Assembly: GCA_963716585.1 (NCBI GenBank)
Contig: CAVQTN010000004.1
Coordinates: 186,001 to 250,000 of the forward strand
Source: JAICUY01 sp963716585
Lineage (GTDB): Bacteria; Chloroflexota; Limnocylindria; QHBO01
DNA length: 64,000 bases
Direction of reading: 5' to 3'
Shown here: one piece after another, positions 29,739-38,577 of the stretch
Layout of the letters: the number at the start of each line of letters is the position of its first letter
Position numbering within the stretch: the stretch's first letter is position 1
The notes under the pieces: model-generated
Database searches by the model: none
The model's input: only the letters and a program-made list of their open reading frames with translations
Told to the model about the DNA's origin: nothing
Program-made: the position numbers and the translations under genes

Positions 29739-29744
29739 TACTCT
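29739..29744 (+). promoter_or_regulatory. -10-like box of the threonine aldolase gene
   Basis: TACTCT 8 bases before the ATG at 29753, with no Shine-Dalgarno sequence. Confidence 0.4.
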
Positions 29745-29752
29745 TGCCGCTG

Positions 29753-30775
29753 ATGCGCGTCGATCTCCGCTCCGACACCGTGACGCTGCCGTCGACGGCC
29801 ATGAGGCGCGCCATGGCCGAAGCCGACGTCGGCGACGACCAATACGGCGAGGACCCGTCCGTCAATCACCTGCAGGAACAGGTCGCTGAGCTGCTTGGCA
29901 AGGAGGCCGCGCTCTTCCTCGCCAGCGGCACCATGGCCAATCAGGTGGCCATCCGCACGTTCACACAGCCCGGGGACGACGTCATCGTCCCGTGGGAAGC
30001 CCACGTGGTGCTGCACGAGACCGGGGCCGCCGCCGCGAACTCCGGCGTGCAGTTCACGTCGATCGGCACCCATGGAACCTTCGCAACCGAGGATTTCGAA
30101 GCGGCGGTCAAGCCGCGTGGGCACATGATCCATCCGCCGACGACGATGGTCGTGGTCGAGAACACCCACAACCGCGGTGGTGGCAGGGTCTTCCCCCAGG
30201 CCGATGCCGTTGGGATCTGCCGCGCTGCCGCTGCCCGCGGCGTGATGAGCTACTGCGATGGCGCTCGCCTTCTCAACGCCGCGCTTGCCAGCGGCGTTTC
30301 GGCGGCTGAGCTTTCCGCGCCATTCGACCTGGTCAGCCTGTCGCTGTCGAAAGGCCTGGGGGCTCCGGTCGGCTCGATGCTCGCCGGCCGCCGCTCGGCG
30401 ATCGCGATTGCGCTGCGCCACCGACGGATGCTGGGCGGCGCGATGCGCCAGGCCGGGATCCTGGCTGCTGCCGGAACCTACGCGCTCGAGCACAACGTCG
30501 AGCGCCTGGCGGACGACCACCGCAACGCGCGCCGGGTGGCGGAGCGTCTCGCCGCGGAACCAGGCATTGAGCTCGACTCCGGCCGGGTCGAGACGAACAT
30601 CATCGTCTTCGGCGTCCCCGATGCCCCCAAGTTCGTGAAGGCCTGCGCTGAGCGCGGCGTGCTGCTCAATGCGTTCGGCCCGCGATCCGTCCGCGCGGTG
30701 ACGCACCTCGACGTCGATGCCACGGCGTGCGACGCCGCGGCATCCGTCATGTGTGAGGTTGCGGGTCGAGCCTGA
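29753..30775 (+). CDS. ltaE: Low-specificity L-threonine aldolase
   Basis: PLP enzyme of 340 residues that splits threonine or allo-threonine into glycine and acetaldehyde. It starts MRVDLRSDTVTLPSTAMRRA, the classic family N terminus. 'LFLASGTMANQVAIRTF' (phosphate binding) and 'DLVSLSLSKGLGAPVGSMLA' (PLP lysine) are visible. Its 3' end overlaps the convergent msrB by 29 bases. Confidence 0.93.
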   Translation: MRVDLRSDTVTLPSTAMRRAMAEADVGDDQYGEDPSVNHLQEQVAELLGKEAALFLASGTMANQVAIRTFTQPGDDVIVPWEAHVVLHETGAAAANSGVQFTSIGTHGTFATEDFEAAVKPRGHMIHPPTTMVVVENTHNRGGGRVFPQADAVGICRAAAARGVMSYCDGARLLNAALASGVSAAELSAPFDLVSLSLSKGLGAPVGSMLAGRRSAIAIALRHRRMLGGAMRQAGILAAAGTYALEHNVERLADDHRNARRVAERLAAEPGIELDSGRVETNIIVFGVPDAPKFVKACAERGVLLNAFGPRSVRAVTHLDVDATACDAAASVMCEVAGRA

Positions 30776-31151
30776 GGGCCGCCGAGTTGATGCAGAAGCG
30801 CTGGCCGGTCGGCTCTGGGCCATCCGGGAAGAGGTGGCCGAGGTGGCCGCCGCAATTGGCGCAGTGGACTTCGGTGCGAGTCATGAACAGGCTGCGATCC
30901 GTTGTCGTCTCGATCGCGGCTCCCTCGGCTGGTGCGGAGAACGACGGCCAGCCGGAGCCGGATTCGAACTTGGTGTCCGAGCGGAACAGCTCGGCGCCGC
31001 AGCCGGCGCATCGGTACACGCCGGGCGTGTGCTCGTCCCAGTAGGCGCCGCTGAACGCGCGCTCCGTCGCCTTCCGTCGCAGGACGGCGTACTGCTCGGG
31101 CGTCAGCTCGCTGCGCCACTCGGCATCGGTTTTCGAGATCTTGGTATCCAT
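30747..31151 (-). CDS. msrB: Peptide-methionine (R)-S-oxide reductase MsrB
   Basis: A 134-residue enzyme that repairs methionine-R-sulfoxide. Two zinc-binding pairs (CAGC and CANC), 'FESGSGWPSFSAP' and the catalytic Cys in 'GQRFCINSAALRLDP' are visible. The ATG at 31151 is chosen for similarity, and TACGCT lies 7 bases upstream. Confidence 0.95.
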   Translation of the reverse strand: MDTKISKTDAEWRSELTPEQYAVLRRKATERAFSGAYWDEHTPGVYRCAGCGAELFRSDTKFESGSGWPSFSAPAEGAAIETTTDRSLFMTRTEVHCANCGGHLGHLFPDGPEPTGQRFCINSAALRLDPQPHT

Positions 31152-31158
31152 GCGCTGC

Positions 31159-31164
31159 AGCGTA
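31159..31164 (-). promoter_or_regulatory. -10-like box of msrB
   Basis: TACGCT (minus strand) 7 bases before the msrB ATG, with no Shine-Dalgarno sequence. Confidence 0.4.
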
Positions 31165-31254
31165 CGACGAATGCATGAATCTCGAATGACGAGATGGGCG
31201 CCACGTCGAATGTCGCCCGCGAGCGCCGGGAAGTGCCGACGCATGCCGCGCGCC

Positions 31255-31260
31255 TAGACT
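31255..31260 (+). promoter_or_regulatory. -10-like box of the DUF72 gene
   Basis: TAGACT 6 bases before the ATG at 31267. The intervening bases are TGGGGG. Confidence 0.4.
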
Positions 31261-31266
31261 TGGGGG

Positions 31267-32253
31267 ATGAACCACGATCCCGGGCCGGACGTCGCGGCGG
31301 ACCTCGCCGAACCGGTTGCCGATGCGGCGCGTCACCCGCTTCAGCTCGGAGCGGCCAGCGTCCGCATCGGCACCGCTTCGTGGACCGACCCCACCATGAC
31401 CAAGCCGGGGGTCTTCTATCCGCCGGGCGCCGACAACGCCGAGGAACGGCTGCGCTTCTACGCGTCGCTCTTCCCGGTCGTCGAGGTTGACGCGACCTAT
31501 TACGCGCTCCCGACGAGGCAGATGGGTGAGCTGTGGCTGGAGCGCACGCCACCGGAGTTCACCTTCGACATCAAGGGGCACGCCCTGATGACCGGCCAGC
31601 CGTCCGAGGTGAAGCGGCTGCCCCGAGACATCCGCGAGGCGCTGCCGGCGGAGCTCCGGGGAAAGGCGCGGATCTACGGCAAGGATCTCCCGGGCGAGCT
31701 GGTCGACGCCATCTGGGCGGCCTTCCGGGATGGCATCGTTCCACTCCACTCTGCGGGCAAGCTTGGCGCTGTCTTCCTGCAATACCCACGCTGGTTCTTT
31801 CCGTCGAATGAAAGCCGCGACGCGATCATCGAGGCGAAAGAACGGCTGGGCGACATCGGCCTGGCGGTCGAGTTCCGCAATGCGTCGTGGCTGAACGAAA
31901 AGAATGCGGACCGGACGATCGCGTTCCTCGAGAAGCACCGCATCCCGTTCGTGATGGTCGATGCGCCGCAGGGAACGCGCTCATCGCTTCCGCCCATCAG
32001 CGCCGTGACCTCACCCGATCTCGCGGTCGTGCGCTTCCATGGGCGACGGGCGGAGACCTGGGAGGCCAAGGGCATCCCGGTCGTCGAGCGCTTCCGCTAC
32101 CTCTACTCAACCGACGAGCTGGGCGAGTGGGTGCCACGCATCCGCGAGGCGGCCGCGCAGGTGAAGGACGTCCACGTGCTGATGAACAACTGTTACGCGA
32201 ACTATGGGACCACCAATGCGCGCGAGATCGCCGACATGCTGCAGGCGTCCTGA
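31267..32253 (+). CDS. DUF72 (YecE) family protein
   Basis: A 328-residue TIM-barrel-like protein. It shows 'VRIGTASWTDPTM', 'FPVVEVDATYYALPTR', 'FTFDIKGHALMTG', 'LAVEFRNASWL' and the ending 'VHVLMNNCYANYGTTNAREI'. These are the conserved DUF72 blocks. The function is unknown; some members sit next to Fe-S or DNA repair genes. It is followed by the large nuclease/helicase gene after 55 bases. Confidence 0.88.
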   Translation: MNHDPGPDVAADLAEPVADAARHPLQLGAASVRIGTASWTDPTMTKPGVFYPPGADNAEERLRFYASLFPVVEVDATYYALPTRQMGELWLERTPPEFTFDIKGHALMTGQPSEVKRLPRDIREALPAELRGKARIYGKDLPGELVDAIWAAFRDGIVPLHSAGKLGAVFLQYPRWFFPSNESRDAIIEAKERLGDIGLAVEFRNASWLNEKNADRTIAFLEKHRIPFVMVDAPQGTRSSLPPISAVTSPDLAVVRFHGRRAETWEAKGIPVVERFRYLYSTDELGEWVPRIREAAAQVKDVHVLMNNCYANYGTTNAREIADMLQAS

Positions 32254-32308
32254 CACGGCGCCCGACGCGACAGGCGAGCTGTCGCATCGGCCTGCCATCA
32301 TTTGACCG

Positions 32309-35300
32309 ATGCAACTGATTGACGGCAGGACGGTCTTCTCGGCCACCGATCTGGTCGGGTTCCTCGAATGCCAGCATCTCACCGAGCTTGAGCGCGCGGC
32401 ACTCGGGGGTCTGGTCGCACGCCCGGACCGGGAGGATCCCGAGCTCGACGTGCTGCGCCAGCGCGGCGAGGAGCACGAGAAGCGCTATCGCGACCACCTC
32501 GAGGCGCAGGGCCTTGTCGTCCTCGATGGCAGGGGCGAGGAGCATCAGCGCCTGCCGCGGGGCGATCAGCTGCGTGCCGACGCCGAGCTGACGCTGCGCC
32601 GCATGCACGATGGACCGGATGTCATCTACCAGGCGACCTTCTTCGACGGCAGATGGCTCGGCTATGCGGACTTCCTGCTGCGGACGCCCGGCCGCAGCAC
32701 GCTCGGCGACTACCATTACGAGGTCGCCGACACGAAGCTCGCGCGTCGCACCAAGGGCGGCGCGCTGCTTCAGATGTGCGTCTACGCCGACTTGCTGGCA
32801 GCACTCCAGGGCCGTCTGCCGGAGCACATCCACGTCGCACTCGGGGGGAGTGGGCACGTCGTCGACACGCATCGCCTCGCGGACTACTTCGCCTACTACC
32901 GAACCGTAAAGGCTCGCTTCGAGTGCGCCGTCGCCGCCGAGGCCGCACCGGTCTATCCCCTGCTGATGACCCCGCCTCCGGTCGGCCATTGCGGCGTCTG
33001 CCGGTGGGAGGCGGACTGTGCCACGCGCAGGCGCGTGGACGATCACCTCAGCCTGGTGGCCGGCATGCGAACCGACCAGGCTCGCAAGCTGAGCAATGCC
33101 GGCCTCTCGACCGTCACGCTGCTGGGCGAGCTTGCGCAGCCGTTGCCCCACGTCGAGGACCTGGGCGACGCGTCGCTCGGCGTGCTCCATCGCCAGGCTC
33201 ACCTGCAGGTCGTCTCCCGCGGACGCGAGGCGCCGGCCTATGAGCTGCTACCGGTCGAGCCCAATCGCGGGCTGGCGAGCCTGCCCGAGCCGTCCTTCGG
33301 CGACCTGTTCTTCGACATGGAGGGAGACCCGTTCGCCAATGAGGAAGGACTCGAGTACCTCTTCGGCGTCATCGACCCATTGGAGCGCCAGACCAACGGC
33401 GCGCCGTGCTTCCGCGCCTGGTGGGCGCACTCGGCGGCTGAGGAGAAGCTGGCATTCGAAGGATTCGTCGACTTCGTCATCGCCCGCTGGCGACGCGATC
33501 AGCGCATGCACGTCTACCACTACGCGGCATACGAGCGCGGGCGCCTCGGCATGCTTTCGACGCGCCACGCGACGCGTGAGCGCGAGGTCGATGAGCTCCT
33601 GCGCGGCGAAGTGCTCGTCGACCTGTATCGCGTCGTCCGTCAAGGCGTGCGCGTCGGAACGGAGAGCTACTCGATCAAGAAGCTCGAGCCTCTCTACGCA
33701 CTGCATCGCAAAGCATCCCTGAAGGATGCTGGTTCGAGCATCGTGGCCTACGAGGCGTACATCCGCAGCGTCGCTGCGGATGCGCCGGACCGAGCGATCC
33801 TCGATGGCATCGCGCTCTACAACGAGGACGATTGCCTCTCGAACATGGCGCTGCGCGACTGGCTCGAGGATCGACGCGCCGAGCTCGACGCACACCACAC
33901 GCTGGTACCACGTCCGCTGCCGAGCACCGTCGACCCGCAACGACCGCCGAACGAGCGCGACCTGCGAATCGAGGGGCTCGTCGCACGGCTCACGGCCGGC
34001 GTTCCGGATGATCCCGCCCAGCGCGAAGCGGAACCGGACCTCCAGGCGCGGTGGCTGCTTGCCCAACTGCTCGAATGGCATCGTCGCGAGGAGAATGCCG
34101 CCTGGTGGGAGTTCTTCCGCCTGTGCGAGCTGAGCGACGCCGACCTCGTGCGCGAAGACGTCGCTCTCGGCGAGCTGGCCTACGACGGGCCGCAGGGCGA
34201 GCTCAAGCAGTCGATCATCCACCGTTATCGGTTCGATCCGGCGCAGGAGCACCGGATGAAGGTCGGTGACGATCCCGTGGACCCGCGTACGCAGTCGAGC
34301 GCAGGCAGGGTCCACGCGATCGATGACGCGATCGGGACGATCGACCTGCTGCGCGGGCGCAAGGCGGCCAAGGCCCATCCGACCTCATTGATCCCCGCAG
34401 AACCCCTCGTCGCTCGCGCTCAGAAAGAAGCGATGGAGCGCATTGGCGCCTGGGTCGCGGAGCACGGCATCGACGGTCCAGGGCAATACCGTGCAGCCAG
34501 GGATCTCCTGCTGCACATCCGGCCGCGAGCTGGGCAATCGCCCGGATTGCCGCTCGTCGCCGCCGGCGAGCGCGCGTCCGATGCCGCAGTGCGCGTGGCA
34601 TCGACCCTCGATGCCTCGTACCTGCCCATCCAGGGACCTCCCGGGTCCGGCAAGACGTACACCGGCGCGGAGATGATCCTCAGCCATATCGCGGAGGGTC
34701 GCCGGGTGGGCATCACGGCCTTCACGCACAAGGCGATCGTCAACCTGCTCGACGAAGTGCTGGCGCATGCAGCGGCACGTGGCACGCAGCTCCACGTCAT
34801 CCGCAAGCTGGAGGCGGATGAGGATGCCACCGGCAAGGCGTATCGCTGCACCGAGAAGGCCGAGGCGGTGGCCGATGCCCTCGCCGCCGGCCAGGTTCAG
34901 CTGGCGGCCGGCACGTCCTGGATGTGGGCTCGTCGTGAATTCGAAGGGCTGATCGACACGCTCTTCGTGGACGAGGCGGGCCAGATGTCGCTCGCCGACG
35001 TCGTCGCGATCTCCGGTGCTGCCCGCAACCTGGTGCTGCTTGGCGACCCGCAGCAGCTCAGCCAGGTGAAGAAGGGTGCGCATCCCAACGGTGCCGGCGC
35101 TTCGTCACTCGAGCACGTCCTTGGTGACAACCCGGTGATCGACCCGGCCATGGGCATTCTCCTCGCCGAGACCTGGCGCCTACATCCCGACCTGTGTCGG
35201 TTTACGAGCGAGGCCTTCTACGCCGGGGAGCTGCACTCGGAGCCGGCTACGGCACGCCAGCGGCTTGAAGCGCCCGGCGCGCTCACCGCCACCGGCGTGC

Positions 35301-35779
35301 GCTGGATCGAGGTGGCGCACAGCGGCAACCGCAATGCGTCGCCCCAGGAGGTGGCTCGCGTGTCGGAGCTGTACGACGACCTGCGGCGCGGGCGTTGGGT
35401 TGACTCGGGTGGACACGCGGCCGCGCTGACACAGCACGACATCCTGGTGCTTGCGGCCTACAACGCGCAGGTCGACCTGCTGATCAAAGCCCTGCCGCCG
35501 GGCGCGCGCGTCGGGACAGTCGACAAGTTCCAGGGCCAGCAGGCCGCGGTGGTGCTTTACTCGATGGCGACCTCGACACCGGACGAGATGCCCCGCTCGA
35601 TGGAGTTCCTCTACTCCCTCAACCGGCTGAACGTGGCGACCTCGCGAGCAAGGTGTCTTGCCGTTGTCATCGCATCGCCTGCGCTGCTCAGGGTGCACTG
35701 CCACACGCCGGCGCAGATGCGGCTCGCCAATGCGCTCTGCCGGTTCGTCGAGATCGCGGCCGAGCAGCAGGCCGCCTAG
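32309..35779 (+). CDS. TM0106-type RecB-like nuclease fused to a superfamily 1 helicase
   Basis: A 1156-residue protein. The N-terminal RecB-like nuclease (about residues 1-290) has 'LGDYHYEVADTKLARR' and a cysteine cluster near 'GHCGVCRWEADCATRR', suggesting an Fe-S-supported fold. A middle RNase H-like exonuclease domain begins 'GDLFFDMEGDPF'. The C-terminal helicase has Walker A GPPGSGKT (about 775), 'LFVDEAGQMSLAD' (about 887), 'LGDPQQLSQV' and 'VGTVDKFQGQQAAVVLYS'. Its DNA or RNA substrate is not known. The TAG stop shares CTAG with the convergent phosphatase gene. Confidence 0.87.
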   Translation: MQLIDGRTVFSATDLVGFLECQHLTELERAALGGLVARPDREDPELDVLRQRGEEHEKRYRDHLEAQGLVVLDGRGEEHQRLPRGDQLRADAELTLRRMHDGPDVIYQATFFDGRWLGYADFLLRTPGRSTLGDYHYEVADTKLARRTKGGALLQMCVYADLLAALQGRLPEHIHVALGGSGHVVDTHRLADYFAYYRTVKARFECAVAAEAAPVYPLLMTPPPVGHCGVCRWEADCATRRRVDDHLSLVAGMRTDQARKLSNAGLSTVTLLGELAQPLPHVEDLGDASLGVLHRQAHLQVVSRGREAPAYELLPVEPNRGLASLPEPSFGDLFFDMEGDPFANEEGLEYLFGVIDPLERQTNGAPCFRAWWAHSAAEEKLAFEGFVDFVIARWRRDQRMHVYHYAAYERGRLGMLSTRHATREREVDELLRGEVLVDLYRVVRQGVRVGTESYSIKKLEPLYALHRKASLKDAGSSIVAYEAYIRSVAADAPDRAILDGIALYNEDDCLSNMALRDWLEDRRAELDAHHTLVPRPLPSTVDPQRPPNERDLRIEGLVARLTAGVPDDPAQREAEPDLQARWLLAQLLEWHRREENAAWWEFFRLCELSDADLVREDVALGELAYDGPQGELKQSIIHRYRFDPAQEHRMKVGDDPVDPRTQSSAGRVHAIDDAIGTIDLLRGRKAAKAHPTSLIPAEPLVARAQKEAMERIGAWVAEHGIDGPGQYRAARDLLLHIRPRAGQSPGLPLVAAGERASDAAVRVASTLDASYLPIQGPPGSGKTYTGAEMILSHIAEGRRVGITAFTHKAIVNLLDEVLAHAAARGTQLHVIRKLEADEDATGKAYRCTEKAEAVADALAAGQVQLAAGTSWMWARREFEGLIDTLFVDEAGQMSLADVVAISGAARNLVLLGDPQQLSQVKKGAHPNGAGASSLEHVLGDNPVIDPAMGILLAETWRLHPDLCRFTSEAFYAGELHSEPATARQRLEAPGALTATGVRWIEVAHSGNRNASPQEVARVSELYDDLRRGRWVDSGGHAAALTQHDILVLAAYNAQVDLLIKALPPGARVGTVDKFQGQQAAVVLYSMATSTPDEMPRSMEFLYSLNRLNVATSRARCLAVVIASPALLRVHCHTPAQMRLANALCRFVEIAAEQQAA

Positions 35780-36342
35780 TTCGCCGCGACGGCCTCGAGG
35801 TGCCGCCGATACGCCGCCACGAACGCCTCCTGGGCGGCCGTTTCCACGGCTTCCGGGTGGCGCACCGCGCGGATGTGGCGGATCGCTTCGACAGCGTCCA
35901 TGCCGGCCGCTACCAGAGCGCAGGCAGCCACCGTGCCGGTCCTCCCCACTCCGCCCATGCAAGCCACCGCGACGTTGGCGGTATGGCGGGTCTCCTCGAT
36001 CTCGTCGATGATCCGCTGCATCTCGCCGATTGATCCGGGTACGCCCCCGTCCGACATCGGATGGCGGACGACCTCCACGCCGGCGGACCCAGCCCGGCGA
36101 GCGATGCCAGGATCACCCCACCGCTCGAGCTCCCGATCCTCGACCAGCAGCACCAGGCGCCTGACGTCCGCGGCTCGCAGTGCGGCGAGGTCCGTCGCCA
36201 GGTCGCGCCGGTAGACCCGCCCGGGATATCGGGAGGATGGGCCACGCTTCCCCGGCAGAATGGTCATGCCCAACCTTCCGGGGAGCTGATCATCGCAGAG
36301 CGCCCCATCCACCCAGTCGATGCGCAGTGGCCCGTCGCGCAT
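35776..36342 (-). CDS. Tyrosine/dual-specificity protein phosphatase-like protein
   Basis: A 188-residue protein with the P-loop 'VACMGGVGRTGTVAACALV' (C-x5-R) and an upstream aspartate-containing loop 'MSDGGVPGSIGEMQ' that may provide the general acid. The N-terminal half has 'WVDGALCDDQLPGRLGMTIL' and 'GKRGPSSRYPGRVYRRDL', as in bacterial ADP-ribosylation- or phosphatase-like proteins of this type. It follows DUF3090 with a one-base TGATG overlap. Confidence 0.8.
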   Translation of the reverse strand: MRDGPLRIDWVDGALCDDQLPGRLGMTILPGKRGPSSRYPGRVYRRDLATDLAALRAADVRRLVLLVEDRELERWGDPGIARRAGSAGVEVVRHPMSDGGVPGSIGEMQRIIDEIEETRHTANVAVACMGGVGRTGTVAACALVAAGMDAVEAIRHIRAVRHPEAVETAAQEAFVAAYRRHLEAVAAN

Positions 36343-36872
36343 CAGTTCAGCCGGCTGGTGGTCCGGGTGCAGAAATGACCGGTGGGCTCCAGCGGCATTC
36401 CGCAGAACGGACAGCTCGGCCGGCCGGCGCCCACCAGATGCAGCAGACGATCGACGAGCGACCGGGCGCCGTCCGCCGACAGGCGGACTCGCAGCAGATC
36501 CGGACCGTCGGGGTCGTCGTCGGGAGCTTCGTGATATTCGCCGTCCTCGGCAAGCGGCTGCGCCTCGACCACGACCGTGCCGTGCCCGGCATCCCAGGCA
36601 AGTGCCATGGCTCCTACCCGGAAGCTCTCGACGATCGGTTCGTCGAGCGGCATCGGATCGCCGATCGGCGGGTCGACCCCGGCGCCTTCCAACGCGTCGA
36701 GCATCTGTGCCAGGCGGTCGGCCAGTACGGCGGCCTGCGTCTTCTCGAGGCCGACGCTCACAACGGCGCCGCCCTTGCGGGCCTGAAGGTAGAAACTGCG
36801 CTCGCCAGGCCCGCCGACCGTGCCAGCCACGAAACGGTCCGGATCGTCGAAGATGAAGAGCCTGCGCGGCAT
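36342..36872 (-). CDS. DUF3090 family protein with C-terminal zinc-ribbon
   Basis: A 176-residue protein with the DUF3090 pattern: 'LFIFDDPDRFVAGTVGGPGE', 'FYLQARKGGAVVSVGLEKTQ' and 'LSADGARSLVDRLLHLVGAG'. A C-terminal CPFCG...HFC cluster probably binds zinc. The family is known mainly from actinobacteria and some Chloroflexota, with no established activity. A TAGCAT box lies 6 bases upstream of the ATG at 36872. Confidence 0.85.
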   Translation of the reverse strand: MPRRLFIFDDPDRFVAGTVGGPGERSFYLQARKGGAVVSVGLEKTQAAVLADRLAQMLDALEGAGVDPPIGDPMPLDEPIVESFRVGAMALAWDAGHGTVVVEAQPLAEDGEYHEAPDDDPDGPDLLRVRLSADGARSLVDRLLHLVGAGRPSCPFCGMPLEPTGHFCTRTTSRLN

Positions 36873-36878
36873 GCCGTC

Positions 36879-36884
36879 ATGCTA
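36879..36884 (-). promoter_or_regulatory. -10-like box of the DUF3090 gene
   Basis: TAGCAT (minus strand) 6 bases before the ATG at 36872. It competes with a TTGACA-N18-TAGGCT candidate further upstream (about 37020-37050). Confidence 0.3.
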
Positions 36885-36919
36885 GCGCCTCCCCGCCGTC
36901 CTGCACGCGGGGCAGAATC

Positions 36920-36958
36920 GGGAGGGATCGGAGACGTGCCCCATCTCCGATCCCTCTC
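36920..36958. repeat. Long inverted repeat upstream of the DUF3090 gene
   Basis: AGGGATCGGAGA (36923-36934) and TCTCCGATCCCT (36944-36955) pair perfectly over 12 bases, extended by three more with one G-U. The loop is 9 bases. It has no T-run on either strand, so it is more likely a leader structure or protein-binding site than a terminator. Confidence 0.55.
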
Positions 36959-37110
36959 CCCCGGTGTCCGAATTGGCTCGCCGACGTCTTGCCGTCGGGT
37001 GCCCACGCCAACTCGTCACGAGTGAGCCTAAGGGCAGCCAACCACCCTTGTCAATATCTATTGAACGGGCGACCCACAACATTTGACGGGGGTCGACTCG
37101 GCTCGAATCG

Positions 37111-38406
37111 TCAGACGCCGAGCGCCTCGCTGGTGAGTTCGTAGGCGCCGCGATGGTCGCCGGCAGCTGCCCGGAGATCGGCCCATTCGCGCAGCACCTC
37201 GCGGACACGTGAAGAGGCCCGTCCCTGGCGGGCGAGGGCCGCCGCCTGCTCATAGCGTCGTTCCGACGCTGCCGTGTCTCCGGCCTGCCGGAGGGCGCGG
37301 GCCTCGGTCAGCATGGCGGCGAGCTGCGCCTTCTGGTTGCCAGTCGCCTGCGCCAGCGCCAGCGCGCGCCCGGCCAGCGACAGCGCCTCGTCGCGCGCGC
37401 CGGCAGCAAGCGCGACCTGCGCCTCGGTCTCCAGGACGGCGGCCAGGAGGCGATCGTCCTCGCTTCGCTCGGCCTGGCCGTGGGCGCCCGCTGCGAGCTC
37501 GCGGGCCCGCTGCGTGTTGCCAGCCGCAAGATAGGCGAGAGCCAGGTCATTCTCGATGGTCGCTGATTCGAGCAGCGCTCCAGCCGAGCGGTACAGCGCC
37601 ATTGCCTGCGTGCCAACGCGGATGGCCGCCTCCACGTCGCCCAGCTCCCGGTAGCTGATGGCCAGGCCAACCAGGAAGGTCGCGCGGCGGCGATCGTCGA
37701 GGTCGTCGGCCAGGCCGCGTGCCTCCTCGAGGTAGGCCAACGAGCGTTCATTCTCGCCGTCGCGCGAGTCGACCGACGCGAGGGCCACCAGCAGCCGCAT
37801 CTCGAAATCCGGCTCGACGCGAAGCCCGGCGCGCACCTGCTCAAGCAGCGCGCGCAGCAGTGACCGAGCATCGGCCTCGTTGTCGGACAGGTACAGCCCA
37901 TACGCCAGCCAGTAGCGCGACAGGGCGGCATCAGGGTCCCGCCCGAGGTCGCTGAACAGGCGCACGGCTTCTGCCGCCGCGGCGACCGCTTCCCTCCCCT
38001 GGTCGAGGCGGGCCAGGGCTTCGGCACGACCACGCAGCAGCTCGGCGCGAAGCTGATCCTCGGTGGCCTGCTCGAGCAGCTGCCCGTAGCCGTCTGCGGC
38101 CGGTTGCCACTCACCCGCTGCGAGCTGCAGATCGGTCTGCAGCCGAGACCAGGCGGGGCTTTGGGTATCGAGGAAATGGCTGGGCGCGAGGCGCAGTCGT
38201 TCGGAGAGGTAGCTCAGTGCGACCATCGACGGTCGGGCGATGCCGGTCTCCAGGGCGCTGACGTACGCCTTGGTGTAGCGCTCGCCGGCGAGCTGCTGCT
38301 GGGTCAGCCCGGCCCTCAGGCGGGCCTCACGAATCCGTGACCCAATGCGCTTCGCGAGCTCTGCATCCTCAGCCGTGGGGCGGGCGATCATCTTCGTGCG
38401 TGGCAT
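37111..38406 (-). CDS. XRE-family regulator with TPR sensor domain (RRNPP-like layout)
   Basis: A 431-residue protein with a Cro/C1-type HTH at residues 20-75 ('LRAGLTQQQLAGERYTKAYV'). About 340 residues of alpha-helical TPR-like repeats follow ('AISYRELGDVEAAIRVGTQA', 'LALAYLAAGNTQRARELAAG'). HTH plus TPR is the layout of the RRNPP peptide-responsive regulators (PlcR, Rgg, NprR). It faces a 38-codon signal-peptide-like gene across 171 bases, which fits a regulator/peptide pair. A TAGACT box lies 6 bases upstream of the ATG. The ligand is inferred, not shown. Confidence 0.85.
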   Translation of the reverse strand: MPRTKMIARPTAEDAELAKRIGSRIREARLRAGLTQQQLAGERYTKAYVSALETGIARPSMVALSYLSERLRLAPSHFLDTQSPAWSRLQTDLQLAAGEWQPAADGYGQLLEQATEDQLRAELLRGRAEALARLDQGREAVAAAAEAVRLFSDLGRDPDAALSRYWLAYGLYLSDNEADARSLLRALLEQVRAGLRVEPDFEMRLLVALASVDSRDGENERSLAYLEEARGLADDLDDRRRATFLVGLAISYRELGDVEAAIRVGTQAMALYRSAGALLESATIENDLALAYLAAGNTQRARELAAGAHGQAERSEDDRLLAAVLETEAQVALAAGARDEALSLAGRALALAQATGNQKAQLAAMLTEARALRQAGDTAASERRYEQAAALARQGRASSRVREVLREWADLRAAAGDHRGAYELTSEALGV

Positions 38407-38412
38407 CCGTGG

Positions 38413-38418
38413 AGTCTA
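38413..38418 (-). promoter_or_regulatory. -10-like box of the XRE-TPR gene
   Basis: TAGACT (minus strand) 6 bases before the ATG at 38406, with no Shine-Dalgarno sequence. Confidence 0.4.
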
Positions 38419-38577
38419 CACCGGATGGCAAGCATTCCTTGACCATCATGGGGGGCCGAATGTACCCCGGCGGGACAGCGGCGCAGTACCGATCGGTCAT
38501 TGCTCCGACGCTCCACTCCGGCGACGGTAGGGCAGGCCAACGATCCGCCGGATCGCGCCAGCCCACGGGAGAAGGCC

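Noticed and set aside
28446..29753. 435-codon plus-strand frame over the Moco oxidase
   Set aside because: Antisense to a recognisable molybdenum enzyme; arginine- and glycine-rich noise.
30747..30775. 29-base overlap of threonine aldolase and msrB as evidence of a wrong annotation
   Set aside because: Both C termini match their families, so this is a real convergent overlap.
37010..37055. TTGACA-N18-TAGGCT on the minus strand as the DUF3090 promoter
   Set aside because: The -35 is perfect but the spacing is long and the -10 is weak; the closer TAGCAT box is equally likely, so no call is made.
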